Shown here in pieces: positions 36,788 to 48,816 of a stretch of DNA of 64,000 nt. The notes below the pieces were generated by a model, which was not told the origin of the DNA, did not search any database, and saw nothing but the letters and a program-made list of their open reading frames with translations. The translations under genes and the position numbers were made by a program. The DNA comes from Gammaproteobacteria bacterium (GTDB lineage Bacteria; Pseudomonadota; Gammaproteobacteria; JAABTG01), in contig JAGNLM010000001.1 in NCBI GenBank assembly GCA_017999615.1, positions 124,001 through 188,000 on the forward strand. Direction: 5' to 3'. Positions within the stretch are counted from its first letter, which is position 1. Each line of letters opens with the position of its first letter.

Positions 36788-37093
36788 ATGGCCAAGCTGT
36801 CGATGATCAACCGGGACGCGCGGCGGGCGAAGCTGGCGGTGAAGTACGCCGCGCGGCGGGCCGAGCTGAAGGCGAAGGCGAAGGATGAGCGGCTCAGCGC
36901 CGGCGAGCGCGAGGTGGCGCAGCTCGCGCTGCAGAAGCTGCCTCGGGACGCGAGCCCGACGCGGGGACGCAACCGCTGCCGGGCCACGGGCCGGCCGCAC
37001 GGGTTTTATCGCAAGTTCGGGCTCGGCCGGAACAAGCTCCGCGAGGCGGCGATGCGCGGGGATGTGCCCGGGCTGGTGAAGGCGAGCTGGTAG
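36788..37093 (+). CDS. rpsN: 30S ribosomal protein S14 (zinc-independent form)
   Basis: A 101-residue S14 of the long, zinc-free type usual in Gammaproteobacteria. It has no CxxC pairs, and the conserved [18 protein letters not shown] lies near the C-terminus. Confidence 0.97.
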   Translation: MAKLSMINRDARRAKLAVKYAARRAELKAKAKDERLSAGEREVAQLALQKLPRDASPTRGRNRCRATGRPHGFYRKFGLGRNKLREAAMRGDVPGLVKASW

Positions 37094-37130
37094 TGCGTCG
37101 GCGAGAAGGCGCGGGCAGGGGTACAGATCT

Positions 37131-37526
37131 ATGAGCATGCAAGACCCGATCGGCGACATGCTGACGCGGATCCGCAACGGTCAGGCAGCGTCCAAGGTGA
37201 GGGTGACGATGCCGTCGTCCAAGCAGAAGGTGGCGATTGCCGCCGTGCTGAAGGACGAGGGCTACATCTCGGACTACGCCGTGGAGGACGCGGAGGGCCG
37301 TCCGCAGTTGTCAGTCGTCTTGAAGTACTACGAAGGCCGTCCGGTGATCACGACGCTCCAGCGGGTCACGCGCCCGGCGCGGCGGGTCTACGCCGGCAAG
37401 TCCGAGCTGCCGCGGGTGCTGGGTGGTCTGGGTGTCTCGATCGTGTCCACGCCCCAGGGCGTGATGAGCGATCGCGCCGCGCGGGCCGCCGGCCACGGTG
37501 GCGAAGTGATCTGCATCGTGGCGTGA
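37131..37526 (+). CDS. rpsH: 30S ribosomal protein S8
   Basis: A 131-residue protein beginning [20 protein letters not shown], nearly the E. coli N-terminus. In E. coli S8 represses the spc operon by binding near rplE. The 37-bp gap to rpsN is one of the wider ones in this stretch. Confidence 0.98.
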   Translation: MSMQDPIGDMLTRIRNGQAASKVRVTMPSSKQKVAIAAVLKDEGYISDYAVEDAEGRPQLSVVLKYYEGRPVITTLQRVTRPARRVYAGKSELPRVLGGLGVSIVSTPQGVMSDRAARAAGHGGEVICIVA

Positions 37527-37539
37527 CGGAGGAGTCTAC

Positions 37540-38073
37540 ATGTCACGGGTAGCGAAGAAGCCGGTGGTGTTGCCGGCCGGGGTCCAGGTCTCGGTGGAGG
37601 GACAGCGGCTCAAGGTCCAGGGGGCCAAGGGCATGCTGGAGTACGACGTCCACCCGGAGGTGGAGGTCAAGCTCGAGAGCAACGTGCTGAGCTTCGCGCC
37701 GAGGGGACCGGAGGCGCGTGCTGACGCGCTGGCCGGGACGACGCGCGCGGTGGTGAGCGGGATCGTCACCGGCGTCAGCAAGGGGTTCGAGCGCAAGCTC
37801 ACGCTGGTCGGCGTCGGTTACCGCGCCCAGGCCGCGGGCCGTGCGCTCAACCTGACGCTCGGGTTTTCGCACCCGGTGAGCTTTCCGGTCCCGGAGGGTG
37901 TCACCATCGAAACGCCGACCCAGACGGAGATCGTGATCCGGGGTGCGGACCGCCAGCAGGTGGGGCAGGTCGCCGCTGTGATCCGCCGGTACCGGCCGCC
38001 CGAGCCCTACAAGGGCAAAGGGGTCCGCTACTCCGACGAGGTCGTGGTCCGTAAGGAAGCCAAGAAGAAGTAG
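37540..38073 (+). CDS. rplF: 50S ribosomal protein L6
   Basis: A 177-residue protein of two alpha/beta repeats at the sarcin-ricin loop, with the C-terminal signature RPPEPYKGKGVRY. Confidence 0.98.
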   Translation: MSRVAKKPVVLPAGVQVSVEGQRLKVQGAKGMLEYDVHPEVEVKLESNVLSFAPRGPEARADALAGTTRAVVSGIVTGVSKGFERKLTLVGVGYRAQAAGRALNLTLGFSHPVSFPVPEGVTIETPTQTEIVIRGADRQQVGQVAAVIRRYRPPEPYKGKGVRYSDEVVVRKEAKKK

Positions 38074-38085
38074 GGGTCGCCGTCC

Positions 38086-38442
38086 ATGCACGCTAAGAAA
38101 GCCGAACGGCTGCGGCGCGCCGCGAAGACGCGGGTGCGCATCCAGGGGAGCGGGTCCTACCGGCTGTGTGTCTATCGCACGCCGCGGCACATCTACGCCC
38201 AGGTCATCACTCCGGCGGGCTCCGAGACGCTGGTGAGCGCGTCCACGCTCGACGCGCAGGTGAAGTCCGAGGTCAAGAACGGCGGCAACGTTGACGCCGC
38301 GCGCGTCGTCGGCCGCTTCATCGCGGAGCGGGCGCGGGCGAAGGGGATCAGCGCGGTCGCCTTCGATCGCTCCGGTTTCAAGTACCACGGCCGCGTGAAG
38401 GCCCTCGCCGACGCGGCGCGGGAGCACGGTCTGGAATTCTGA
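38086..38442 (+). CDS. rplR: 50S ribosomal protein L18
   Basis: A 118-residue 5S rRNA-binding protein beginning [20 protein letters not shown], with the conserved C-terminal [20 protein letters not shown]. Confidence 0.97.
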   Translation: MHAKKAERLRRAAKTRVRIQGSGSYRLCVYRTPRHIYAQVITPAGSETLVSASTLDAQVKSEVKNGGNVDAARVVGRFIAERARAKGISAVAFDRSGFKYHGRVKALADAAREHGLEF

Positions 38443-38454
38443 GGTTCGACTGTT

Positions 38455-38961
38455 ATGGCGAATTACGAAGCGGCGCCGAGCCAGGACGACCTGCTGGAGA
38501 AGCTGGTCGCCGTAAACCGGGTGGCGAAGGTCGTGAAGGGCGGCCGCCAGTTCGGCTTTACCGCGCTCACGGTGGTAGGTGACGGCAAGGGGCGCGTGGG
38601 TATCGGCCGGGGCAAGGCCCGCGAGGTGCCCGTGGCGATCCAGAAGGCGATGGAGAGGGCGCGCCAGAACCTGCGCCAGGTCGCGCTGCGGGGCACGACG
38701 CTCTTCTACCCCACGACCTCCCGCCACGGGGCCGCGAAGGTGTACATGCAGCCCGCGTCGGAGGGTACCGGCATCATCGCCGGCGGCCCCATGCGGGCGG
38801 TGTTCGAGGTGCTGGGCGTGCGCGACGTGCTCGCCAAGTGCATCGGGTCCTCGAACCCCATCAACGTGGTGCGGGCCACCGTGAAGGGCCTGTTGGACAT
38901 GCGCTCGCCCGAGCAGGTCGCGGCGAAGCGCGGCAAGACGCTCGAAGAGATCACGGGGTGA
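38455..38961 (+). CDS. rpsE: 30S ribosomal protein S5
   Basis: A 168-residue accuracy-determining protein. The loop [20 protein letters not shown] is where spectinomycin-resistance changes arise in other species; no deletion is visible. rpmD follows after 3 bp. Confidence 0.98.
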   Translation: MANYEAAPSQDDLLEKLVAVNRVAKVVKGGRQFGFTALTVVGDGKGRVGIGRGKAREVPVAIQKAMERARQNLRQVALRGTTLFYPTTSRHGAAKVYMQPASEGTGIIAGGPMRAVFEVLGVRDVLAKCIGSSNPINVVRATVKGLLDMRSPEQVAAKRGKTLEEITG

Positions 38962-38964
38962 GCC

Positions 38965-39165
38965 ATGACTAGCGACACGGGTGCCTCGGGGAAGCTGCGG
39001 GTCACGCTGGTGAAGAGCACCGCCGGCCGCCTCGCGAGCCACCAGGCCTGCGTACGGGGGCTGGGGCTGCGGGGCCTGAACAGCAGCGCGCTGGTGGTGG
39101 ACACGGCCGCCAACCGCGGGATGATCGAGAAGGTCGCGTACCTGCTGAGGGTCGAGGAGCAATGA
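38965..39165 (+). CDS. rpmD: 50S ribosomal protein L30
   Basis: A 66-residue small protein. The core reads [20 protein letters not shown] followed by [10 protein letters not shown], matching L30. The stop TGA lies inside the ATGAGCATG that starts rplO. Confidence 0.95.
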   Translation: MTSDTGASGKLRVTLVKSTAGRLASHQACVRGLGLRGLNSSALVVDTAANRGMIEKVAYLLRVEEQ

Positions 39166-39167
39166 GC

Positions 39168-39602
39168 ATGCGACTGAACACCCTTTCTCCGGCGCCGGGC
39201 TCCAAGTCCGAGCCCAAGCGTGTCGGCCGCGGCATCGGTTCCGGGCTCGGCAAGACCGCCGGGCGCGGGCACAAGGGCCAGTACGCCCGCACCGGGCACA
39301 AGATCGGGCCGGGCTTCGAAGGCGGGCAGATGCCGCTGCAGCGGCGCGTGCCGAAGTCGGGCTTCAAGTCCCTCATCGCCCAACGGGTCGCCGATGTCCG
39401 GTCCTGTGACCTCGCCAGGGTCCGGGCGGAGGTCATCGACCTGGAGGCGCTGCTCCTCGCCGGGCTGGTGCCGGCGCGCACGCTGCGGGCCAAGGTGATG
39501 CTGAAGGGGACCCTCGAGAAGGCCGTGACCCTGCGCGGGGTTCAGGTGACGAAGGGCGCGCGGGCGGCCATCGAGGCGGCCGGCGGCAAGGTCGAAGACT
39601 AG
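39168..39602 (+). CDS. rplO: 50S ribosomal protein L15
   Basis: A 144-residue protein, the E. coli length, beginning [19 protein letters not shown] choose the second ATG (39168) because GAGGAG lies 7 bp upstream of it, whereas the ATG at 39162 would sit one base after that site. The Gly-rich N-terminal extension [18 protein letters not shown] is typical. Confidence 0.95.
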   Translation: MRLNTLSPAPGSKSEPKRVGRGIGSGLGKTAGRGHKGQYARTGHKIGPGFEGGQMPLQRRVPKSGFKSLIAQRVADVRSCDLARVRAEVIDLEALLLAGLVPARTLRAKVMLKGTLEKAVTLRGVQVTKGARAAIEAAGGKVED

Positions 39603-39619
39603 GACGGGGCAATCCACCG

Positions 39620-40975
39620 GTGGCCGAGGATCGCATGAGGGCAGGTAGTGGCGTGCCGAAGCTCGGGCAGATGACCGAGCTCAAGCAGCGCATCCTGTTC
39701 CTGTTGGGCGCGCTCGTGGTCTACCGCATTGGGGCGCACATCCCGGTGCCGGGAATCGACCCCGCCGCCCTGCAGGAGCTCTTCAACCAGCAGCGGGGCA
39801 CGATCCTGGACATGTTCAACATGTTCTCGGGCGGCGCCCTGCGGCGGTTCTCGCTCTTCGCGCTCGGCATCATGCCGTACATCTCGGCCTCCATCATCCT
39901 GCAGCTGCTGACGGTGGTGCACCCGAAGCTCGAGCAGTTGAAGAAGGAGGGGGAGCACGGCCGCCGGAAGATCAATCAGTACACGCGCTACGGGACGGTC
40001 GGCCTGGCCACCTTCCAGGCGCTCGGCGTGGCCATCGCCCTCGAGGGGCAGCAGGCGGCCGGTGCCCACGTGGTGATCGACCCCGGCCTCGGCTTCCGGA
40101 TGATTGCGGTCATCAGCCTGGTCACCGGGACCATGTTCCTGATGTGGCTCGGCGAGCAGGTCACGGAGCGCGGCATCGGCAACGGCATCTCGATGATCAT
40201 CTTCGCCGGTATCGTCGCGGGTCTGCCGGGCGCCATCGGGGGCACGCTGGAGCTCGCCCGCACCGGGGAGCTGCACACCCTCACGGTGTTCCTGCTCCTC
40301 GCGGTGATCCTGGTGGTGACGGGCTTCGTGGTGTTCGTGGAGCGCGGGCAGCGGCGCATCACGGTGAACTATGCCAAGCGCCAGGTCGGGCGGAAGATGT
40401 ACGCCGGCCAGACCAGCCACCTGCCGCTGAAGGTGAACATGTCGGGCGTGATCCCGCCCATCTTCGCCTCCAGCATCATCCTGTTCCCGTCCTCGGTGGC
40501 GAGCTGGTTCGGGTCGGGGGACGGGTTCGGCTGGCTGAAGGACCTCGCGGGGACGCTCTCGCCCGGTCAGCCGCTGTACGTGCTGATCTACACGGTCGCG
40601 ATCGCCTTCTTCGCCTTCTTCTACACCGCCCTCGTGTTCAACCCGAGGGAGACGGCGGACAACCTGAAGAAGTCGGGGGCGTTCATCCCGGGGATCCGGC
40701 CGGGCGACCAGACGGCGCGCTACGTCGATGGCGTGATGAGCCGGCTGACGCTCGCAGGGGCGATCTACCTGGTGGCGGTGTGCCTGCTGCCGGAGTTCAT
40801 GATCCTGAACTGGAACGTGCCGTTCTACTTTGGCGGCACCTCGCTCCTGATCGTCGTGGTGGTGGTGATGGACTTCATGGCGCAGGTCCAGGCGCACCTG
40901 ATGTCTCACCAGTATGAGGGCCTTCTGAAGAAGGCCAATCTCAGAGGTTTCGGACGCGTCGGGGCGCCACGCTAG
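39620..40975 (+). CDS. secY: Preprotein translocase channel subunit SecY
   Basis: A 451-residue ten-helix inner-membrane channel, starting at GTG 39620. Family landmarks are the plug-side segment [19 protein letters not shown], the [14 protein letters not shown] helix and the cytoplasmic loop [20 protein letters not shown]. It partners with SecE, encoded at 14 kb. Last large gene of the spc order, followed by rpmJ. Confidence 0.98.
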   Translation: MAEDRMRAGSGVPKLGQMTELKQRILFLLGALVVYRIGAHIPVPGIDPAALQELFNQQRGTILDMFNMFSGGALRRFSLFALGIMPYISASIILQLLTVVHPKLEQLKKEGEHGRRKINQYTRYGTVGLATFQALGVAIALEGQQAAGAHVVIDPGLGFRMIAVISLVTGTMFLMWLGEQVTERGIGNGISMIIFAGIVAGLPGAIGGTLELARTGELHTLTVFLLLAVILVVTGFVVFVERGQRRITVNYAKRQVGRKMYAGQTSHLPLKVNMSGVIPPIFASSIILFPSSVASWFGSGDGFGWLKDLAGTLSPGQPLYVLIYTVAIAFFAFFYTALVFNPRETADNLKKSGAFIPGIRPGDQTARYVDGVMSRLTLAGAIYLVAVCLLPEFMILNWNVPFYFGGTSLLIVVVVVMDFMAQVQAHLMSHQYEGLLKKANLRGFGRVGAPR

Positions 40976-40999
40976 GCGGCCGGTGCGGGAGGCGCAGCG

Positions 41000-41113
41000 A
41001 TGAAAGTCAGGGCATCGGTCAAGAAGGTCTGCCGCAAGTGCAAGATCATCCGTCGCAAGGGTGTGGTCCGGGTGATCTGCTCGGATCCCAAGCACAAGCA
41101 GCGGCAGGGTTGA
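41000..41113 (+). CDS. rpmJ: 50S ribosomal protein L36 (zinc-binding form)
   Basis: A 37-residue protein, too short for most ORF cut-offs. It starts [15 protein letters not shown] and ends in QRQG. The zinc ligands Cys11, Cys14, Cys27 and His32/33 are all present (the C+ form). It sits between secY and rpsM, as in E. coli. Confidence 0.96.
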   Translation: MKVRASVKKVCRKCKIIRRKGVVRVICSDPKHKQRQG

Positions 41114-41132
41114 CTCGTAACGCAGTAATGGT

Positions 41133-41161
41133 TTGAACGAAGGGCGCAAACGCGGTACACT
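41133..41161 (+). promoter_or_regulatory. Putative promoter of the alpha operon (rpsM)
   Basis: TTGAAC (41133-41138) and TACACT (41156-41161) are separated by exactly 17 bp in the 93-bp rpmJ-rpsM gap. The resulting leader (about 40 nt) contains a short CCCGC...GCGGG hairpin and an AGGAGAGAGG ribosome site. Confidence 0.65.
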
Positions 41162-41206
41162 TTCCCGCTTTCCGCGGGCGTCCGTACACACAGGAGAGAG
41201 GGGCAG

Positions 41207-41563
41207 ATGGCCCGTATCGCTGGCATCAACCTTCCCGCGAACAAGCACACGCGGATCGCGTTGACCTACATCTTCGGCATCGGGCACACCCGCGCGGGGC
41301 TCATCTGCGAGCGGGCCGGCATCGAGCCGGCGCGCAAGCTGAGGGAGCTCACGGAAGAGGAGCTCGACCGGTTGCGCGCGGAGGTCGGGCGGTTCCCCGT
41401 AGAGGGCGACCTGCGGCGCGAAGTCTCCATGAGTATCAAGCGTCTGATGGACCTCGGGTGTTACCGGGGGATCCGCCACCGCCGCGGGCTGCCGGTTCGG
41501 GGCCAGCGTACTCGGACCAACGCGCGTACCCGGAAGGGTCCGCGCCGGATGATCAGGAAGTAG
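41207..41563 (+). CDS. rpsM: 30S ribosomal protein S13
   Basis: A 118-residue protein beginning [20 protein letters not shown], with the C-terminal basic tail [17 protein letters not shown] that touches tRNA and the 30S head. First gene of the alpha order S13-S11-S4-rpoA-L17. Confidence 0.98.
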   Translation: MARIAGINLPANKHTRIALTYIFGIGHTRAGLICERAGIEPARKLRELTEEELDRLRAEVGRFPVEGDLRREVSMSIKRLMDLGCYRGIRHRRGLPVRGQRTRTNARTRKGPRRMIRK

Positions 41564-41581
41564 ACAGGGTGAGTTTCCGGT

Positions 41582-41977
41582 ATGGTGAAGCCTAAGGCGG
41601 CGGCACGCACTCGCAAGAAGGTCAAGAAGAACGTCGTGGACGGCGTGGCGCACGTGCACGCGTCCTTCAACAACACCATCATCACGATCACCGACCGGCA
41701 GGGCAACACGCTGGCGTGGGCGACTTCCGGGGGCAGCGGTTTCCGCGGCTCGCGCAAGAGCACGCCCTTCGCCGCCCAGGTCGCTGCGGACCGCGTGGGT
41801 CAGGTGGTGAAGGAATACGGGATGAAGAACGTGGAGGTGCGCGTCAAGGGTCCTGGCCCTGGGCGCGACGCCGCGGTGCGGGCGCTCAACAACGTCGGTT
41901 TCCGCGTGAACAGCATTTCCGACGTGACCCCGATCCCCCACAATGGGGTTCGTCCCCCGAAGAAGCGCCGCGTCTGA
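41582..41977 (+). CDS. rpsK: 30S ribosomal protein S11
   Basis: A 131-residue platform protein with the conserved core [18 protein letters not shown] and C-terminal [13 protein letters not shown]. Confidence 0.98.
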   Translation: MVKPKAAARTRKKVKKNVVDGVAHVHASFNNTIITITDRQGNTLAWATSGGSGFRGSRKSTPFAAQVAADRVGQVVKEYGMKNVEVRVKGPGPGRDAAVRALNNVGFRVNSISDVTPIPHNGVRPPKKRRV

Positions 41978-41991
41978 GGCAGGAGGCGAGC

Positions 41992-42618
41992 TTGGCCAGA
42001 TACATCGGAGCGGAGTGTCGCTTGTGCCGTCGGGAGGGCGCGAAGCTCTTCCTCAAGGCGGAGAAGTGCTTCACGAGCAAATGTCCGTTCGAGTCGCGGG
42101 GCTTCCCCCCGGGCCAGCACGGGCAGCGCCGCACGCGGGTGTCGGACTACGCCTCGCAGCTGCGCGAGAAGCAGAAGCTGCGCCGGGTCTACGGGATGCT
42201 GGAGCGGCAGTTCCGCCGCTACTACGCCGAGGCCGACCAGCGCAAGGGCTCGACCGGCGAGAACCTGCTGAAGCTCCTCGAGAGCCGGCTGGACTGCGTC
42301 GTGCAGCGGATGGGATTCGCCGCCTCGCGCAGTGAGGCGCGCCAGTTGGTCCGGCACAACGGAATCACCGTGAACGGGCGCAAGCTGAATATCCCGTCGT
42401 ACCAGGTTCGTCCCAACGACGTGGTCGCGGTGTCCGAGCGTGCGCGGCAGCAGATGCGGATCCAGGCGGCCATGCAGATGGCTCAGCAGCGCGGCTTCCC
42501 GGAGTGGGTGGACGTGGACCCCAAGGAGTTGAAGGGGACCTTCAAGAACATTCCGGATCGCAGCGACCTGCCTTCGGAGATCAACGAGCACCTCGTGGTC
42601 GAGTTGTACTCCAAGTAG
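41992..42618 (+). CDS. rpsD: 30S ribosomal protein S4, zinc-binding form, TTG start
   Basis: A 208-residue 16S rRNA-binding assembly initiator. The only start fitting the family N-terminus ([16 protein letters not shown]) is TTG at 41992, with AGGAGG 8 bases upstream. Cys9, Cys12, Cys26 and Cys31 (CRLC and CFTSKC) form the four-cysteine zinc knuckle found in Thermus/Bacillus-type S4 but missing in E. coli and Pseudomonas S4. The S4 RNA-binding domain ([19 protein letters not shown]) is intact. In E. coli S4 represses the alpha operon. Confidence 0.96.
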   Translation: MARYIGAECRLCRREGAKLFLKAEKCFTSKCPFESRGFPPGQHGQRRTRVSDYASQLREKQKLRRVYGMLERQFRRYYAEADQRKGSTGENLLKLLESRLDCVVQRMGFAASRSEARQLVRHNGITVNGRKLNIPSYQVRPNDVVAVSERARQQMRIQAAMQMAQQRGFPEWVDVDPKELKGTFKNIPDRSDLPSEINEHLVVELYSK

Positions 42619-42639
42619 GCGCCAGCCCGGAGACGTGCG

Positions 42640-43644
42640 ATGCAGTCGAATCTGACAGAGCTCCTCAGGCCGCGTCTGGTCGAGGTGAAGCCGCTGGGCG
42701 GGCATGTCTCGAAGCTCGCGGTCGAGCCCCTCGAGCGGGGGTTTGGCCACACGCTCGGCAATGCGCTGCGCCGCGTCCTTCTGTCTTCGATCCCCGGGGT
42801 GGCGGTGGTCGAGGTCGACGTGGACAACGTCCTGCACGAGTACACCACCATCGAGGGTGTGCAGGAGGACGTGACCGAGATCCTGCTGAACCTCAAGGGG
42901 CTGGCCATCAGGCTCCACGCCCGGGACGAGGCGACCCTGACCCTGAGCAAGAAGGGGCCGGGGGAGGTGCGGGCGAGTGACATCACGCTCGATCACGACG
43001 TGGAGATCGTCAACCCCGACCACCTGATCGCGCATCTGACCAAGGCGGGTCATCTGTCGATGACGCTGAAGGTCGTCCGGGGCCGGGGCTATCAGCCGGC
43101 CGCGGTGCGCGTGAGCGAGCAGACGGCGGATCGCCCCATCGGGAAGCTCCTCCTGGACGCCTCGTTCAGTCCCGTGCGCCGGGTGTCCTACGCGGTCGAG
43201 AACGCGCGCGTCGAGCAGCGCACCGACCTGGACCGGCTGGTGATCGAGCTCGAGACGAACGGGACCATCGAGCCGGAGGATGCCGTGAGGCGCGCCTCGC
43301 GCGTGCTGCAGGAGCAGCTCTCGGTGTTCGTCGACCTGAGCGGGGAGGCGAAGCCGGCGATGCCCGATCTGGGCAGCCAGCCCGGCGTCGACCCGATCCT
43401 GCTGCGCCCGGTGGACGACCTGGAGCTCACGGTCCGTTCGGCGAACTGTCTGAAGGCAGAGGGCATCTATTACGTCGGTGATCTGATTCAGAGGACCGAG
43501 GTGGAGCTGCTCAAGACGCCGAACCTCGGCAAGAAGTCGCTGACCGAAATCAAGGACGTGCTGGCCTCGCGCGGGCTGTCCCTCGGGATGCGGCTCGAGA
43601 ACTGGCCCCCCGTGGGGCTCTACGAAAAGGATTCCGGGGACTGA
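42640..43644 (+). CDS. rpoA: RNA polymerase subunit alpha
   Basis: A 334-residue subunit (329 in E. coli). The N-terminal assembly domain ([18 protein letters not shown]) is joined by a flexible linker near residue 235 to a C-terminal domain that contacts UP elements and activators ([20 protein letters not shown]). With rpoB and rpoC here, all three core subunits lie in one window. Confidence 0.98.
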   Translation: MQSNLTELLRPRLVEVKPLGGHVSKLAVEPLERGFGHTLGNALRRVLLSSIPGVAVVEVDVDNVLHEYTTIEGVQEDVTEILLNLKGLAIRLHARDEATLTLSKKGPGEVRASDITLDHDVEIVNPDHLIAHLTKAGHLSMTLKVVRGRGYQPAAVRVSEQTADRPIGKLLLDASFSPVRRVSYAVENARVEQRTDLDRLVIELETNGTIEPEDAVRRASRVLQEQLSVFVDLSGEAKPAMPDLGSQPGVDPILLRPVDDLELTVRSANCLKAEGIYYVGDLIQRTEVELLKTPNLGKKSLTEIKDVLASRGLSLGMRLENWPPVGLYEKDSGD

Positions 43645-43691
43645 GCGCGTGAGCGGCTCGGGCTTCGAAACCAGCATCAGGAACGATTCCC

Positions 43692-44078
43692 ATGCGACAC
43701 CGTAACAGTGGCCGAGCGCTGAGCCGTACCAGTGCCCACCGGCGGGCCATGTTCCGCAACATGAGCGCGTCGTTGTTCCGGCACGAGCTGATCCGCACGA
43801 CCCTGCCGAAAGCCAAGGAGCTTCGCAGCATTGCCGAGCCCCTGATCACGATGGCCAAGGAGGACAGCGTGCACCACCGCCGGCTGGCTTTCGCCCGCCT
43901 GCGGGACCGCGAGGTGGTGACCAAGCTCTTCAACGAGCTGGGCCCGCGCTACCGGGCGCGCCCTGGTGGCTATCTGCGGATCCTGAAGATCGGCTACCGG
44001 GCCGGGGATAACGCCCCGATGGCGCTCATCGAGCTGGTCGACCGCCCGGAGGCCGCCGCAGAGCTGCCGGCCAGCTGA
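43692..44078 (+). CDS. rplQ: 50S ribosomal protein L17
   Basis: A 128-residue protein beginning [20 protein letters not shown]. It is the last gene of the superoperon, followed 25 bp later by a strong hairpin. Confidence 0.97.
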   Translation: MRHRNSGRALSRTSAHRRAMFRNMSASLFRHELIRTTLPKAKELRSIAEPLITMAKEDSVHHRRLAFARLRDREVVTKLFNELGPRYRARPGGYLRILKIGYRAGDNAPMALIELVDRPEAAAELPAS

Positions 44079-44102
44079 GCCAGGCGGTGACTCGAGGTTG
44101 CG

Positions 44103-44133
44103 AGAGGCCGGGCATTGCCCGGCCTCTGCTTTT
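44103..44133 (+). terminator. Terminator after rplQ
   Basis: AGAGGCCGGGCA (44103-44114) is the exact complement of TGCCCGGCCTCT (44116-44127), followed by GCTTTTC. A very stable hairpin with a short T-run, placed between the convergent rplQ and gatB genes. The palindrome would also fold in the gatB transcript. Confidence 0.85.
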
Positions 44134-44187
44134 CGGAGGTCGACGGGATTTCCTTGACGGGGGTTGACGGGCTTCCCTCGTCCGGGG

Positions 44188-45627
44188 TCAGCGGGGTGCG
44201 AGCTTGCGCTTGAGGATCTCGTTCAGCTGGCCGGGGTTGGCCTTGCCCCCCGAGACCTTCATGACCTGGCCGACGAAGAACCCCAGGAGCTTATCCTTGC
44301 CCGCGCGGTAGCCGGCGACCTGCTCGGGGTTGGCGGCCATGACCTGCTCCACCAGGCGCTCGATGGCGCCGGTGTCCGTGACCTGGCGCAGGCCCCGGCG
44401 CTCGATGACGGCCTCGGCGTCGCCTTCACCGGCCCACATCGCCTCGAAGACCTCCTTCGCGATCTTCCCGGAGATGGTCCCGTCGGCGATCCGGCGCAGC
44501 AGCCCGCCGAGGGCCTCGGGGCCCACGGGGCTCGCCGTGACCTCGAGATTGCCCTTGTTGAGGGCGCCGGACAGCTCGCCCATGACCCAGTTGGCGGCGA
44601 GCTTCGGCTCCCCCCCGGCGGCGCGCAGGGTGGACTCGTAGAAGTCCGCCATCTCGCGCGTCGCGGTGAGCACCCCCGCGTCGTAGGGCGACAGGCCGTA
44701 GTCCCGCGTGAAGCGGGACTTGCGGGCGTCCGGCAGCTCGGGCAGGGTCGCCTTCACCTCCTCGATGAAGGATTCCTCCAGGACGAGCGGCAGCAGGTCG
44801 GGGTCGGGGAAGTAGCGGTAGTCGTTCGCCTCCTCCTTGCTGCGCATGGGCCGCGTCTCGCCCCGGTCGGGGTCGTACAGGCGCGTCTCCTGCTGCACCT
44901 TGCCCCCCGAATCCAGGAGTGCGATCTGGCGCTCCACCTCGTACTGGATCGCCCGTTCCACGAAGCGGAAGGAGTTCAGGTTCTTGATCTCGGCGCGGGT
45001 GCCGAAGGTCGCCTGCCCTCGCGGGCGCACGGAGACGTTGGCGTCGCAGCGGAACGAGCCCTCCTGCATGTTGCCGTCGCAGATCTCGAGATAGCGCACC
45101 AGGGCGTGCAGCCGCTTCATGTACGCCACCGCCTCGCGGGGGGAGCGCAGGTCCGGCTCGGAGACGATCTCCAGCAGCGGCGTGCCGGCGCGGTTCAGGT
45201 CGATCCCGGTGAGCCCGTGGAAGTCCTCGTGCAGCGACTTCCCGGCGTCCTCCTCCAGGTGTGCCCGGGTGATGCCGACCCGCTTCGTGCTGCCGTCCTC
45301 GAGCTCGATGTCCAGGTGGCCGCCCGCGACCACGGGGAGCTCGTACTGGCTGATCTGGTAGCCCTTGGGCAGGTCGGGGTAGAAGTAGTTCTTGCGGGCG
45401 AACACCGAGCGGCGCGCCACCGCGCCGCCGACGGAGAGCCCGAACTTCACGGCCATGCGCACGGCGCCCGCGTTGAGCACCGGGAGCACGCCCGGCAGGC
45501 CCAGGTCCACGGCGCAGGCCTGGGTGTTCGGCTCGGCGCCGAAGGCGGTGGAAGCGCCCGAGAAGATCTTGCTGCGCGTGGCGAGCTGGGCGTGGATCTC
45601 GAGCCCGATGACGGTTTCCCAGTCCAT
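44188..45627 (-). CDS. gatB: Asp-tRNA(Asn)/Glu-tRNA(Gln) amidotransferase subunit B
   Basis: A 479-residue subunit of GatCAB, which phosphorylates and then amidates mischarged Asp-tRNA(Asn) or Glu-tRNA(Gln). The N-terminal catalytic cradle reads [16 protein letters not shown] and contains [16 protein letters not shown]. The C-terminal YqeY-like tail domain ([15 protein letters not shown]) binds the tRNA elbow. I start at ATG 45627; a GTG at 45636 overlapping the gatA stop (GTGA) would add three residues and may be used through coupling. The much longer frame reading back through gatA is a shadow. Confidence 0.95.
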   Translation of the reverse strand: MDWETVIGLEIHAQLATRSKIFSGASTAFGAEPNTQACAVDLGLPGVLPVLNAGAVRMAVKFGLSVGGAVARRSVFARKNYFYPDLPKGYQISQYELPVVAGGHLDIELEDGSTKRVGITRAHLEEDAGKSLHEDFHGLTGIDLNRAGTPLLEIVSEPDLRSPREAVAYMKRLHALVRYLEICDGNMQEGSFRCDANVSVRPRGQATFGTRAEIKNLNSFRFVERAIQYEVERQIALLDSGGKVQQETRLYDPDRGETRPMRSKEEANDYRYFPDPDLLPLVLEESFIEEVKATLPELPDARKSRFTRDYGLSPYDAGVLTATREMADFYESTLRAAGGEPKLAANWVMGELSGALNKGNLEVTASPVGPEALGGLLRRIADGTISGKIAKEVFEAMWAGEGDAEAVIERRGLRQVTDTGAIERLVEQVMAANPEQVAGYRAGKDKLLGFFVGQVMKVSGGKANPGQLNEILKRKLAPR

Positions 45628-45632
45628 GTGTG

Positions 45633-47087
45633 TCACTCGAATCCCGGCGGCACGCGCTGGTGCCAGTCCGTGAGTTGCTGGTAGCGGTGGCCGACGTTGA
45701 GGAGCCGGGCCTCCGAGAAGTAGTCGCCGATCACCTGCAGGCCCACCGGCAGCCCGTCGACGAGGCCGGCCGGCAGCGCGACCGCGGGCAGTCCCGCCAG
45801 GTTGACGGCGATGGTGTAGATGTCCGAGAGGTACATCTGCACCGGGTCGCTCGTCTTCTCGCCGAGCCGGAAGGCGGTCGACGGGGAGGTCGGGCCCACC
45901 AGCACGTCGACCTCCGCGAACGCCCGGCGGAAGTCGTCGGCGATCAGACGGCGGACCTGCTGGGCCTTGAGGTAATAGGCGTCGTAGTAGCCCGCCGACA
46001 GGGCGTAGGTGCCGATCATGATCCGGCGCTTCACCTCGGCGCCGAAGCCCTCGGAGCGCGAGCGCTTGTAGAGGTCCTCGAGGCCCTTCGGCTCGGCACA
46101 GCGGTGGCCGTAGCGCACCCCGTCGAAGCGGGAGAGATTCGAGGAGCACTCGGCCGGGGCCACCACGTAGTAGACCGGGACCGCGAGCGAGCTGTTCGGC
46201 AGGCTCACCTCGCGCACCCGCGCCCCGAGCCCCTCGAGCTCGCGCACCGCCGCCTCCACCACCGCACCCACGCGGGGGTCGAGCCCCTCGCCGAAGTACT
46301 CCTTCGGGAGCCCCACCCGCAGGCCCTCGAGGGGTGCGTCGAGCGCGGCCAGGTAGTCGTCCACCGGACGGTCGAGGCTGGTGGAGTCACGCGGGTCGAA
46401 GCCGGCCATGGCGGAGAGGAGCCAGGCCGCGTCCTCCGCGCTGCGCGCGAAGGGGCCACCCTGGTCGAGGCTCGATGCAAAGGCCACCATCCCGTACCGG
46501 GAGACCCGCCCGTAGGTGGGCTTCAGGCCCGTGAGCCCGGTGAGGGCCGCGGGCTGGCGGATGGAGCCGCCCGTGTCGGTGCCGGTGGCGACGGGGGCGA
46601 GGCGGGCGGCCACTGCGGCGGCCGAGCCGCCGGAGGATCCTCCGGGCACCCGCCCGGGGTCCCAGGGGTTGCGCACGGGCCCGTAGAAGCTGGTCTCGCT
46701 CGACGAGCCCATCGCGAACTCGTCCATGTTGGTCTTGCCGAGCATCACCATGCCCGCCGCCGCGACGCGCTCCACGACCGTCGCGTCGTACGGGGCGACG
46801 AAGGGGTCGAGCATGCGCGACCCGCAGGAGGTGCGCACGCCGAGGGTGCAGAAGATGTCCTTGTGGGCCATCGGCACCCCGGTGAGGGGGCCCCCCTCAC
46901 CTGCGGCGCGGCGGCGGTCGGCCTCGCGGGCTTGCCTCAGGGCCTGCTCCTCGGTGACGGTGACGAAGCTGTTGAGCTGCCCGTCCAACCGGGCGATGCG
47001 CCCGAGGAAGTGGCGGGTGAGCTCCTCGCTGGAGACCTCCCTGCGGTTGAGGGCGGCGGCAATCTCGGCTACGGAACGGTTGTGCAT
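45633..47087 (-). CDS. gatA: Asp-tRNA(Asn)/Glu-tRNA(Gln) amidotransferase subunit A
   Basis: A 484-residue amidase that releases ammonia from glutamine. The Ser-cisSer-Lys triad is visible: Lys in PMAHKDIF, and the two serines in [12 protein letters not shown] and [11 protein letters not shown]. The ATG at 47087 ([13 protein letters not shown]) is the family N-terminus; an in-frame start 23 codons upstream is less likely. It is translationally linked to gatB. Confidence 0.96.
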   Translation of the reverse strand: MHNRSVAEIAAALNRREVSSEELTRHFLGRIARLDGQLNSFVTVTEEQALRQAREADRRRAAGEGGPLTGVPMAHKDIFCTLGVRTSCGSRMLDPFVAPYDATVVERVAAAGMVMLGKTNMDEFAMGSSSETSFYGPVRNPWDPGRVPGGSSGGSAAAVAARLAPVATGTDTGGSIRQPAALTGLTGLKPTYGRVSRYGMVAFASSLDQGGPFARSAEDAAWLLSAMAGFDPRDSTSLDRPVDDYLAALDAPLEGLRVGLPKEYFGEGLDPRVGAVVEAAVRELEGLGARVREVSLPNSSLAVPVYYVVAPAECSSNLSRFDGVRYGHRCAEPKGLEDLYKRSRSEGFGAEVKRRIMIGTYALSAGYYDAYYLKAQQVRRLIADDFRRAFAEVDVLVGPTSPSTAFRLGEKTSDPVQMYLSDIYTIAVNLAGLPAVALPAGLVDGLPVGLQVIGDYFSEARLLNVGHRYQQLTDWHQRVPPGFE

Positions 47088-47180
47088 TCGGGTCTTACCA
47101 GACTCCAGCAGATTGATTGATCGGTCCCGCCGGGCCGTACGCCGGGGAAGCCCCACAGGGCTGTGAATCTGGGACGGGGC

Positions 47181-47468
47181 TCACTCGATGACCCGGGGCA
47201 CGAGGTAGAGTCCGGCCTCGGTGAGGGGGGCCGTGGATTGGAAGAGCTCGCGCTGGTCCGTCTCGGTCACCGCGTCGGGCCGCAGGCGCTGGTGGGCATC
47301 CAGGGGGTGGGCCATGGGTGGCACGCCCGCCGTGTCCACGCGCTGCAGCTGCTCCACCAGGTCCAGGATGCTCGAGAGCTCCCGCACGTAGCGGGCGATG
47401 TCCTCCTCGGCCAGGGCGAGCCGGGCCAGGTGGGCGATGTTTTCGACGTCCTTTCCGCTCAGGGGCAT
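47181..47468 (-). CDS. gatC: Asp-tRNA(Asn)/Glu-tRNA(Gln) amidotransferase subunit C
   Basis: A 95-residue stabilising subunit that wraps GatA and GatB, beginning [20 protein letters not shown]. First gene of gatC-gatA-gatB, divergent from mreB, an arrangement also found in Pseudomonas. Confidence 0.95.
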   Translation of the reverse strand: MPLSGKDVENIAHLARLALAEEDIARYVRELSSILDLVEQLQRVDTAGVPPMAHPLDAHQRLRPDAVTETDQRELFQSTAPLTEAGLYLVPRVIE

Positions 47469-47501
47469 AGGGTTGTGTCCGCGCTTGCGGCGGTGGCCGG
47501 G

Positions 47502-47530
47502 TTGCCGGCGAAAATGGCCGCTGATAGAGT
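47502..47530 (+). promoter_or_regulatory. Putative promoter of the mreB operon
   Basis: TTGCCG (47502-47507) and TAGAGT (47525-47530) are separated by 17 bp, with a TG extended -10 (TGATAGAGT), about 100 bp upstream of mreB in the divergent gatC/mreB gap. Confidence 0.5.
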
Positions 47531-47552
47531 ATTGGGCTCTCGCGCCGGTTGA

Positions 47553-48683
<1,131 letters not shown>

Positions 48684-48816
48684 GACCCTCTCCCCGGCTC
48701 GTGCGCCGCTCGCTACACTCGAGACAGTCCCGGCTCGAGCGCGCGGCGTCGCACGCGCGGGGTCGATCACCCGCCGTGAGCCCCGCCGAGGCGTTCCCCG
48801 CGGGGGCGGCGACGAG

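Noticed and set aside
44150-44172. Two TTGACGGG copies as promoter -35 boxes
   Set aside because: They lie between convergent genes with no -10 partner at proper spacing and no downstream gene on that strand.
44188-46149. A 653-codon frame beginning inside gatA and running through gatB
   Set aside because: Only the part from MDWETVIG onward matches GatB; the first ~170 codons are Arg/Pro-rich shadow of gatA.
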